64,000 bases of DNA from assembly GCA_036005845.1 (NCBI GenBank), contig DASYQD010000056.1:13412-77411 (forward strand), written 5' to 3'. Made by a program: the position numbers and the translations under genes. The notes under the pieces were generated by a model. It was not told the origin of the DNA, made no database searches, and worked only from the letters and a program-made list of their open reading frames with translations. The number at the start of each line of letters is the position of its first letter. The first letter of the stretch is position 1. Below, one piece after another: positions 57,406-64,000 of this stretch. This DNA is from DASYQD01 sp036005845 (GTDB taxonomy: Bacteria > Acidobacteriota > Thermoanaerobaculia > Multivoradales > JAIOJS01).

Positions 57406-58173
57406 ATGGGCACCGAACAGAGCGCCACTCTGACCAGCCCTGCTAAGCGGCTTCTGAAGGTGTACGAGCGGGCTCGGCTCGTTGAAGTGGCCAGGGGTGC
57501 GAGTGGTCAGGATTTCTGGGCGAGTGTTTTGGGCGTGGAGGACGTCTCCCGCACATTCGAGATGCTCGGCTTAATCCACGCCCTCTTTGCAGCTACTTTC
57601 TTCGACCTAAGAGCCAGCGGGCTTGAACACTACATTCCGAAGTTGGAGCAGCTGCAGATCGGCAGTCTGGGGCCTGCTTCTCTTGCCAACCCTTGGCCAC
57701 ACTTGCGCGAGCGAATCGATGAGGCGGGAATGGTCACACTCCGGGCCGCTTCCGATCTGCTTACCCCACGGTCGAACGAGATCGAGGTTTCTGAAGAGAC
57801 CCTCGCAGAACTCCGGTCAGAAGTCATTGCCGTTCTCGAGCGGATCCGCTCTGACAAAGAGGCAGGCAAGGTCTCGGTGGAACTTGCGGAGCGGCTCACT
57901 CACCACCTCCAAAGGGCCCTGGACGCTCTAGACCGATACCCACTTGAGGGCGCCATTGTCCTCCGCGCCACAGCAGATGCCGGTCTCTCTGAAGTCGTGC
58001 TACATCACAGCGAGCATCAGTCCCCGGCTGAGCGCAGCGAAGGAGTTGTCGGCTGGCAGCGCCTCGTTGGAAAATTCTTCAAGGCCAGTGCGCCGTTTCT
58101 GACGCAGCAGCTGGTTGCAGGCGCAGTACAGGGCGCCACCAAAGCACTCGTCGAGACCCTAATGCTAGGTTAG
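57406..58173 (+). CDS. Hypothetical protein, first gene after tRNA-Glu
   Basis: A 255-residue protein of unknown family, clearly lower in G+C and with different codon use from the genes before the tRNA. It is mostly alpha-helical (LAELRSEVIAVLERIRSDKEAG, ERLTHHLQRALDALDRY) and ends in a mildly hydrophobic region (PFLTQQLVAGAVQGATKALVETLML). A mid-sequence segment EMLGLIHALFAATFFDLRAS could touch membrane. The gene at 58185 begins 11 bases after its stop, so the two are probably a unit. Confidence 0.7.
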   Translation: MGTEQSATLTSPAKRLLKVYERARLVEVARGASGQDFWASVLGVEDVSRTFEMLGLIHALFAATFFDLRASGLEHYIPKLEQLQIGSLGPASLANPWPHLRERIDEAGMVTLRAASDLLTPRSNEIEVSEETLAELRSEVIAVLERIRSDKEAGKVSVELAERLTHHLQRALDALDRYPLEGAIVLRATADAGLSEVVLHHSEHQSPAERSEGVVGWQRLVGKFFKASAPFLTQQLVAGAVQGATKALVETLMLG

Positions 58174-58184
58174 GCAGCCGGTCG

Positions 58185-59252
58185 ATGACCGGCAAGCGCA
58201 TCCGGCCCAAGACGAGAGAAGCCCGCGCGCGTCGCGGCAAGCAGCAAGAGCGAAGAAGAGGGCGAGACCTCGAGCAGCTAGTTGCGTTGCTGGAGAAGAC
58301 GCTCGGCCCAGCAGTGCAGGTGAAGTCTCCCGATTACCTACCTGACCTGCAGACTGGTGAGCCACGCGAGGTGGACGTTTCAGTGCGGATTCAGGCCGGC
58401 TCCACCCCGGTGTTGATCATGGCGGAGTGTCGCGATCGGAAGTCAGCTCAGGACTCGACTTGGATAGAACAGTTGGCAAGTAAGGCGGTCTCTGTTGGAG
58501 CAGAGCGTGCCATCGCCGTTTCCCGCTCCGGCTTTTTCGCTCCAGCCCTCGAGAAGGCCAGAAAGTGGAACATCGAAGTCCGGCAACTCTCGACGCTCAC
58601 GCCGACGACGGTTGCCGAGGCGGCGCGAGTTCGCGGGTTCGCACTGCATGTCGCGAGGCAACACATCGTGAGCGGCGGCCCTCTGCTAGCCGCACCACCC
58701 GGCGTCGAGGCAGAGGCTCTCGAGGAGCAACTCGCGGAGCTGAATGCGACGTACACCGCGCCGTGTTTCCGATCCGTCGCCAGCGGCGCCATGGTGAGCT
58801 TGTTGCAACTCTGGAACGAAGCCATTGAAGCGCAGCGATGCATCGGGGTGGACGTGTTCTCTGAGGCCGGCGTGCCATCCGATGGAACCCACGTCCGACG
58901 TCACGTCGAGCTCGACTTGCTGAAGCCAGCCTACGAACTGCCACTGCCTAGCGGCCTTGCACTCCCACTGAAAGGGCTCCGCTGTGACATCGAGCTCTGG
59001 ATGGAAGTGAGCGTTCTTGCCCCTTCGACCGCCTATGCCTATAGCGCTCCGGGAAGTGACAGCCTGCTCGACACTCTCGAATACGAGACCGACCTGCGCA
59101 GTGTCGGCGGGACCTACGAGGCCATCAGCATTCACCGAGTGCCTGGAACTACTCAGTTGAGCGTCACCCGGCGCCCTCTGAGCGAGATGCCACTCCCAGC
59201 TGCTGAGATGCGAGCGCTACTGATTCGACCGCCTGGCGGCGATGAGGACTAG
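58185..59252 (+). CDS. Restriction-endonuclease-like (Mrr/PD-(D/E)xK) protein
   Basis: A 355-residue protein with a basic N-terminus (MTGKRIRPKTREARARRGK). Residues about 25-145 resemble the restriction-endonuclease fold: a Glu in DLEQLVALLEK, Asp in PREVDVSVRIQ, and IMAECRDRKSAQDSTWIEQLASKA where the usual ExK is ECR followed by DRK, then AIAVSRSGFFAPALEKARKW. The change at the catalytic Lys site could alter activity. The remaining 200 residues are unrecognised. Probably a nuclease of a defence or element-maintenance system. Confidence 0.68.
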   Translation: MTGKRIRPKTREARARRGKQQERRRGRDLEQLVALLEKTLGPAVQVKSPDYLPDLQTGEPREVDVSVRIQAGSTPVLIMAECRDRKSAQDSTWIEQLASKAVSVGAERAIAVSRSGFFAPALEKARKWNIEVRQLSTLTPTTVAEAARVRGFALHVARQHIVSGGPLLAAPPGVEAEALEEQLAELNATYTAPCFRSVASGAMVSLLQLWNEAIEAQRCIGVDVFSEAGVPSDGTHVRRHVELDLLKPAYELPLPSGLALPLKGLRCDIELWMEVSVLAPSTAYAYSAPGSDSLLDTLEYETDLRSVGGTYEAISIHRVPGTTQLSVTRRPLSEMPLPAAEMRALLIRPPGGDED

Positions 59253-59402
59253 AATGCGGCAAAGACCGACACCCAACGCTCGCTGCCTGTGCGTCGCGGC
59301 TGCAACCCTTAGACGCCGAGCGGGTCAACGAATCGCTGTAGGCCTGACCACCGCGCATCGTCGAGGCCGGCGGGAGCGCCGTCCACGTCCGCAGCGGCTC
59401 AG

Positions 59403-60278
59403 CTATCGGTCGGACGACCGCACCGCGGCTAGTCGCGAGCGCAGGGCCATGGTCTCGGCGGCGCGTTCGCCTTGAAGCCTTCGTTGAAGCGTTGGCCGCG
59501 TCGCGAAGTCGATGTAGGCCGCCGAGTTCGGGCTTTCCGGTCGATGCAGGCCTCGCCGCATAGAAAGCCGCTCCGAGCTTGCCACCAGCTCCCCTCGCGC
59601 GCAGGCGTCGGAGCCGAAGGGCGCCCCGTGGTTCTTCTCGAAGCCAGGGCGCGCAAGACGCGTGGAGTGTCCGGTCGAGTGCGCGAGCTCGTGGAAGAGC
59701 GTCGTGTGGTAGCCCGCGGGCGTGGTGAAGGCGCTGCGCAGCGGCATCGTCACCGTGTCCGTCGCCGGTCGGTAGAACGCGCGCGACTGCGCCAGATGCT
59801 CGATCGCAGGCGCATCCTGAAAGCCCGCGAGGATCTCTTCGGCTTTGGGCACCATTGCCGGCGCATCGCCGTCGCCGGCGGGCAACTTCGCCGGGTCGAT
59901 TCCGTCGGTCTGGTCGAGGTTGAAGACGGGGTAGTAGCGCAGCACCGGGATGCGCTCGCGCCGCTGGATCTCCTCGGCGCGCACCGGCTCACGATCGGCC
60001 CGCTCCGTCCGCTCGGCCCACCGCCAGAAGATGACTGGCGCCGACCGCTCGCCGGCGCGCACGGTGCCACCCAGGGCCAGCGCTTGACGGAACGTGAGCC
60101 ACCACGGTGTCGTCGCCGCGCGGAGGCCGAGGAGGAAGATGTTGCCACGGTAGGGTCGCCGCGTGATCAGGTTGGACGGCGCCAGCCCGTCGACCTTCCA
60201 CGGGCGTGCCCAAGGCACCACTCCCTGCTCCAGCTGCTCGAGGATCTGGCGGGTGACGACTTCGTAGACCTTCGACAT
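59403..60278 (-). pseudogene. ardC: ArdC-type antirestriction protein, C-terminus decayed
   Basis: ATG 60278 follows GGGAGGAG. Residues 1-233 are a good ArdC: the ssDNA-binding N-terminus (VYEVVTRQILEQLEQGVVPWARPWK, NLITRRPYRGNIFLLGL) and the metalloprotease helix HELAHSTGH (196-204), up to FGSDACARGELVA. After about base 59576 the conserved continuation is scattered over three frames: LGAAF, CGEACIDR and NSAAYID each need a one-base shift. The open frame (291 codons) is therefore a frameshifted relic at the end. ArdC protects incoming plasmid DNA; it marks a conjugative or mobilisable element. Confidence 0.75.
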
Positions 60279-60330
60279 CGTGCGCTCCTCCCGGGTGTGG
60301 GTCGGTGGATTCCGAACCCTTCGAGGGATT

Positions 60331-60453
60331 CCCCTCAACGCACCCAGAGATCCAGTCAGGCCGCGAGGAGCGTCAAGGCTGGCCGCAGGCCACCCGCAGG
60401 GCTAGGCCTTGACGCCCCGCAGCGGCCGATGAGACTGGTCGTGCGTTGAGGGG
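60331..60453. repeat. Large nested palindrome upstream of ardC
   Basis: Outer perfect arms CCCCTCAACGCAC (60331-60343) and GTGCGTTGAGGGG (60441-60453); inner pairs CCAGTC/GACTGG (60352-60357/60433-60438), GGCCGC/GCGGCC (60359-60364/60422-60427) and GCGTCAAGGC/GCCTTGACGC (60370-60379/60406-60415). The centre holds two small hairpins with GCA loops (GGCC-GCA-GGCC and CCC-GCA-GGG). No gene lies in 60279-60838; the rest holds this palindrome, the first iteron cluster and otherwise nothing I recognise. Confidence 0.75.
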
Positions 60454-60644
60454 GAGAGCGCCGCGAGAGGGAAGGTGGAGCGTCAGGTCTGGCGAGCCAT
60501 TGGTCCCCTCGAATCTCCGCAGCCGCCGTCGTCCTTCTACGAGGTGAGCTAGAGGGTACGGCTAGAGGGGAGCTACAGGCAGACCGATATCACCCGGGGA
60601 ATCAGCAGGTTGTGACGGATCGCGGGACAGAATCATCGGTCGAG

Positions 60645-60785
60645 CGTCTCAGTTTCATCGCCCCAGGGGCCCGCACGCGTCACCGTTTCATCGACGGGGG
60701 CGTCACTGTTTCATCTGGAAAACGGCCTCAATCCGCAGGCCTCTGCGGAAAAGCCTTGGCGCGGCTCGCCGTCACAGTTTCATCG
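60645..60785. repeat. Iteron-like 16-bp repeats, upstream cluster (4 copies)
   Basis: Consensus CGTCACAGTTTCATCG. Copies at 60645-60660 (one mismatch), 60678-60693 (one), 60701-60716 (two) and 60770-60785 (exact), all in the same orientation, spaced 33, 23 and 69 bases. They lie before the ankyrin/HTH gene. Confidence 0.88.
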
Positions 60786-60838
60786 GTGCTTTTCCGCGGA
60801 CACGCCCGCGAGCGAGGCTAGGATTTGCGACGAGGGAC

Positions 60839-62461
60839 GTGAGCAACTCGTTCGTCGATCCGCGTACTGCTCCTGACTCGCGCGGGCCGCGTCCACGCGC
60901 CCGATTCACATCTGACGCGGTCGACCTACTGGAGCTGCATCGGCACTGCCGCGACGGGCGCCTGTACGACGTCGAGCGTTGGATCCAGAACGGCCGTCCC
61001 CTGCAACTCCCGCCGAAGGGGTCGACAGACCGGTCCCGGGGCTACCAGAGTGCCCTTCGGATTGCCCTCGATCGACGCGATCACTCGCTGGTCCTCCTTC
61101 TCGTTGCCAACGGCTACGACCTGACCGCGGAGCTGGAGTGCCCGCTCGACACGGTCCTGCGGGCGCGGCAGCGAGACCTTCTCAACCTGCTTCTCGACTG
61201 GGGCGCCGATCCCCGACAGGTGAGCCTGGACGCTCTCCTGGATACCTACGACTCCGAGCTGTATGAGCGGTTTCGAGGCCTGGGGGTCGACGTCACCTCG
61301 GGTCACGCTCTGGCGTATGCCCTCGGGCACCACACCAGCAACAAACCGCTCTTTGGGTTCGCAAGGCGGCACCGGTCGCACGACCCGACCATCCAGGCCG
61401 AGCTCGACATCGCTCTCGCTCACCACGCGAGCGAAGGCAACGAGAAGGGAGTCCTGCTCTGCCTCTGGGCCGGCGCCAACGGCCACGCGCGGGTTCCTTC
61501 CCTGCACTACTTGCACGCCGCTGACGATGACGACGAGGGGTCGAGCGCGGTCTACAACGCGTGCAGCGGAGGGCATGCCGCCATCCTCGAGCGCCTACGG
61601 CCCGACCCCGCTCTTGACGACTACGACGAGCTCTACCGCGGCGCCCCGAACGAGAGGATCGTCGAGGTGCTCGCGCGGAAGGCCCTGCCCACAGATCCCT
61701 CGAGAGTCGTCGCCTTCAACCTCATGCGAGCTGCGTGGCCCTTTCGCGACCACTGGCCGGTCGAAACGCTCCGGGCCCTATTCAAAGCAGGAGTGCGGTG
61801 GAAGGTCAGCCCCACCGATCTGATCGTGGACACTCGCCGCGAGCTGCTCAGGACGAACGAGTGGACCTTCGTCGGACTGATGAAGCTCCTCGCGACCGAG
61901 GACTACTGCTCACCTGACGTCCTGACGGAGCTTGCCCGCACACCGAGCATGCGGGAACGCATGAAGAGGGTCGGGCTGATCCCCCCGACCTGGAAGGAGC
62001 GCAGCGGATTCGATCGAAGTCGACCGACCAAGGCCCGCGAGACCCTCGCTAGGTTTGGCGTCAAGCCGCCAAAACCGAAGGTGGAGAAGGCGGTTTACCT
62101 CCCTCGAACAGTGCGGATCGGCGGGTGGAGCCGAGACGGACACGACCTTCGGCTCGACCGGCCAGCACTGCTGGAGCGCGTCTGGACCACACCAGTTGAG
62201 AAGCTGGCCAAGGAATGGGGGTTGTCGGGGCGGGGGCTAGCCAAGGCATGCAGGCGCCTGTTGGTGCCAGTGCCACCGCGTGGATACTGGGCGAGGGTGG
62301 CTGCCGGTCAGCGGGTATATCGTCCCAAGCTGCCTGCACTCCCTCCCGGGCAAGCCGAAGAGATCCTGATCCGTACGCCTGATCCAGAACGACCCTTGAG
62401 CCGCGGCCCGGGTAAGCCGCCCGTCACACTTTCATCGGTGACCGAGGGGATGAAACTGTGA
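60839..62461 (+). CDS. Ankyrin-like/HTH protein between iteron clusters
   Basis: A 540-residue protein with GTG start after GAGGGAC. Residues about 25-200 show ankyrin-like repeats (SALRIALDRRDHSLVLLLVANGYDL; DTVLRARQRDLLNLLLDWGADP), continuing more weakly to 350. Residues about 420-500 hold a DNA-binding-like module (LDRPALLERVWTTPVEKLAKEWGLSGRGLAKACRRLLVPVPPRGYWARVAAGQ) seen in proteins of mobile elements. Its last codons, ATGAAACTGTGA, are an inverted copy of the 16-bp repeat, so it ends inside the repeat array. It may bind the repeats; inferred. Confidence 0.72.
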   Translation: MSNSFVDPRTAPDSRGPRPRARFTSDAVDLLELHRHCRDGRLYDVERWIQNGRPLQLPPKGSTDRSRGYQSALRIALDRRDHSLVLLLVANGYDLTAELECPLDTVLRARQRDLLNLLLDWGADPRQVSLDALLDTYDSELYERFRGLGVDVTSGHALAYALGHHTSNKPLFGFARRHRSHDPTIQAELDIALAHHASEGNEKGVLLCLWAGANGHARVPSLHYLHAADDDDEGSSAVYNACSGGHAAILERLRPDPALDDYDELYRGAPNERIVEVLARKALPTDPSRVVAFNLMRAAWPFRDHWPVETLRALFKAGVRWKVSPTDLIVDTRRELLRTNEWTFVGLMKLLATEDYCSPDVLTELARTPSMRERMKRVGLIPPTWKERSGFDRSRPTKARETLARFGVKPPKPKVEKAVYLPRTVRIGGWSRDGHDLRLDRPALLERVWTTPVEKLAKEWGLSGRGLAKACRRLLVPVPPRGYWARVAAGQRVYRPKLPALPPGQAEEILIRTPDPERPLSRGPGKPPVTLSSVTEGMKL

Positions 62462-62537
62462 CGCCCTCGCGCCTCGCCGCGCCAGCTGGCGACCGCGCCA
62501 AAGCTCCTAGTGTCCTCGGTGCGTCACAGTTTCATCG
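62422..62537. repeat. Iteron-like 16-bp repeats, downstream cluster (3 copies)
   Basis: Copies at 62422-62437 (direct, one mismatch), 62449-62463 (inverted, GATGAAACTGTGACG) and 62522-62537 (direct, exact). The inverted copy supplies the stop of the plus-strand gene and the last direct copy supplies the MKL-stop end of the minus-strand RepA relic. Confidence 0.88.
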
Positions 62538-62844
62538 CTACTCGCGGCCGAGGAGCCACATGCGGCGGCGAGGGCTTCAGCACCAGTCCAGATGAAGCAC
62601 TCTCCAGCCTGACCTCGGTGTGGTACCGGATGACGGTGCGCAGGTAGCCCAGGAACCGCCTCTTGAAGTGCCTCGCGTTGGCGTGTAGTCGCACCCGAAC
62701 GGAAGCATCAGCGAGGGCCGCGGGGATCGTCGTTGGCCGCCGGAGACGGAAGAAGCGCCAGATTAGCAAGCCGTAGGTGTCGATCTCGAGGAGGCAACGG
62801 AGCGCCCGCACGACCCGCAGGTCGAGAGCCACTGGAACCCCCAT
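62524..62844 (-). pseudogene. Decayed plasmid replication initiator RepA fragment
   Basis: About 106 codons resemble the C-terminal half of the plasmid RepA family (PF04796-type): VPVALDLRVVRALR, LEIDTYGLLIWRFFRLRRPTTIP, RHFKRRFLGYLRTVIRYHTEVRLESASSGLVLKPSPPHV. The segment after TTIP, normally carrying a QFG motif, is out of frame (PFGCDYTPTR is found in another frame), so it is frameshifted. The N-terminal half of the family is missing; the frame runs on to 63279 with unrelated residues. It ends in a repeat copy. Confidence 0.65.
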
Positions 62845-63381
62845 CGCCTCCCGAACAACCGCTCCGACAGGACGACGTGTGAGCCCCGGTCGCATCACCT
62901 CTCCGACAGCCGGCGATCGGCATATGATCAGGCTCATGGATACGATCGGCAGACTGCTTCGCCGTTCACGATCGGCGTTCGTGCATCTGTTCAGTTCAAT
63001 AGGGAGGGCCTGAATGTGCTCCCGCGTGTCCACGGACTTGCGAGTGGAGCGTCCATAGACTCGACGAGAATGTTTTGCTGGCGCAACCACAACATCGAAT
63101 TCCTCGCGGCTTCGGCCGACGCCCCCGCGAGCGCCATCCCGAACATCCCATACCATCGGCCCCGGGGTCACGCAGGTAAGCCATGTTGCGATCGCTCGTC
63201 GTTCGCGATCTCCGCACTTCACTTGGGCCCGAGTTCGACGGGTGAACAGGATCCGGCAACACAGCCGATGCACCTCCAACCGGTGTGACAGTGCTCGCGA
63301 TCCACTTCATCTGAAGCGGTCCCCAAGCCACTGAGATTGTTCGCTACGGATCCAATCCAAGCCGAGTCACACTCCAGCGAG
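62845..63381. other. No confident gene; element debris
   Basis: Open frames here on both strands have no family pattern and unlikely composition. I see no RNA gene or clear repeat in it. It separates the RepA relic from the phosphopantetheinyl transferase gene. Confidence 0.5.
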
Positions 63382-64000
63382 ATGTCCTTGTTTCGCGATC
63401 TTCTCCCAAGCGATGTTCTGGTCGCGGAGGTAGACCCGTGGGTAGTCGATGTCAACGAGCTGCACCCCGCGGAATCGGCTTGCGTAGCGAATGCAGTGCG
63501 GAAGCGCCGGCGAGAATTTGCGGCGGGGCGACTTCTCGCGCGAGACCTACTAGGACGCCGCGCAATTCCACTGCTCAACGATCGCGACAATGTCCCGTTG
63601 TGGCCCGCTGATGTGTGCGGCAGTATCACCCACTGTGAGCGGTTGGCTGCGGTCGCGATCGCTGATGCGAAGGACGTAGCGGGACTCGGCATCGATGTGG
63701 AGCCGGCGTTTCCCCTGCCCGAGGACATCGCCCCGCTCGCGGTCCAATGCATTGAGCAGGAAGGGCTCGCCTTGATGAGTCCATTAGACCGCGCTTTGGC
63801 TGGCCGGGCTATCTTCAGCGCGAAGGAGACGACCTACAAAGCACTTTATGCCCAGTCTCGCATGCACATGGACTTCTCCGACCTGGTAGTGCGGTTAGAT
63901 TTGCGCCGCGGTACCTTCAGCGCTGTTCTGCAAATCGACGTGCCCGGATTTTCCAGTGGTGCGCAATTTGATGGTCGCATCGACATTCAACAGGCATTCA
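63382..64000 (+). CDS. 4'-phosphopantetheinyl transferase, 3'-truncated by window end
   Basis: ATG 63382 opens a frame that runs off the window; 206 complete codons are visible. The EntD/Sfp-type motifs are clear: REFAAGRLLARDLLG, LWPADVCGSITHC, GLGIDVEP with the Mg-binding Asp and Glu, and FSAKETTYKALY. It would activate acyl- or peptidyl-carrier proteins of fatty-acid, polyketide or nonribosomal peptide synthesis. No carrier-protein gene is visible in the window. Codon use is relaxed compared with the host genes before the tRNA. Confidence 0.92.
   Translation, partial: MSLFRDLLPSDVLVAEVDPWVVDVNELHPAESACVANAVRKRRREFAAGRLLARDLLGRRAIPLLNDRDNVPLWPADVCGSITHCERLAAVAIADAKDVAGLGIDVEPAFPLPEDIAPLAVQCIEQEGLALMSPLDRALAGRAIFSAKETTYKALYAQSRMHMDFSDLVVRLDLRRGTFSAVLQIDVPGFSSGAQFDGRIDIQQAF

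Noticed and set aside
60331..60453. Integron attC site
   Set aside because: Outer arms resemble the consensus boxes but each lacks the required purine or pyrimidine; no integrase is visible. Kept as a palindrome of unknown role.
60645..62537. CRISPR array
   Set aside because: Only seven 16-bp repeats with irregular spacing, one inverted, and a gene between; no cas genes.
62777..63288. Small plus-strand frames after the RepA relic
   Set aside because: No start context or family pattern; they change composition and overlap the relic.

Overview
The window is about 70% G+C, gene-dense and bacterial. The von Willebrand-type gene at 28.9-31.1 kb matches the 'VWFA-related Acidobacterial domain' architecture, and DUF5916, DUF1501/DUF1800, SDF-symporter and exported-caspase genes sit around it. 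Together these suggest an Acidobacteriota genome (class uncertain). Start codons are often GTG or TTG, and many operon genes overlap by exactly four bases (GTGA, ATGA or TTGA).

0-9.7 kb: a partial amidohydrolase, a cyclic-nucleotide-binding DUF1003 protein, a DUF5916 outer-membrane protein, a Spy/CpxP-like protein, a Tat-exported DUF1501/DUF1800 pair and an unknown exported protein. 9.7-14.9 kb: a cobalamin riboswitch followed by btuB, btuF, btuD and btuC, one vitamin B12 uptake operon. 15-22.7 kb: fumarylacetoacetate-hydrolase-fold enzyme, a 48-residue membrane protein, HAD hydrolase, lipoprotein, GT-C glycosyltransferase, Kup potassium transporter and a Tat-exported sarcosine-oxidase-like flavoenzyme. 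22.8-26.8 kb: a tight four-gene operon of TPR protein, exported caspase-like protease, unknown exported protein and DUF4384 protein. 26.8-32.2 kb: SDR, a divergent SDF symporter, the VWFA protein and an AbiEii-type pair.

32.3-38.4 kb: an F-type ATP synthase operon, atpF'-F-H-A-G-D-C, on the minus strand without the a and c subunits. 38.6-50.4 kb: membrane, RDD and TPR proteins, ftcD, mpl, DUF1573-rph with a MNT/HEPN toxin-antitoxin pair, and a murI-GerMN-amidase cell-wall operon. 50.4-57.2 kb: VOC protein, a Ser/Thr kinase with a TonB-like C-terminus, and a metal-ion permease, binding protein and porin cluster with no ATPase gene.

57.3-64 kb: a tRNA-Glu(CTC) gene marks a sharp change. Beyond it lie lower-G+C, unfamiliar genes: an orphan protein plus a restriction-endonuclease-like protein, a decayed ArdC antirestriction gene with a large nested palindrome upstream, an ankyrin-like/HTH protein flanked by seven copies of a 16-bp iteron-like repeat, a decayed plasmid RepA fragment, and a 4'-phosphopantetheinyl transferase cut by the window end. 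I read this as a degraded plasmid or integrative element inserted at the tRNA gene. It and the caspase operon are the two most interesting parts of the window.
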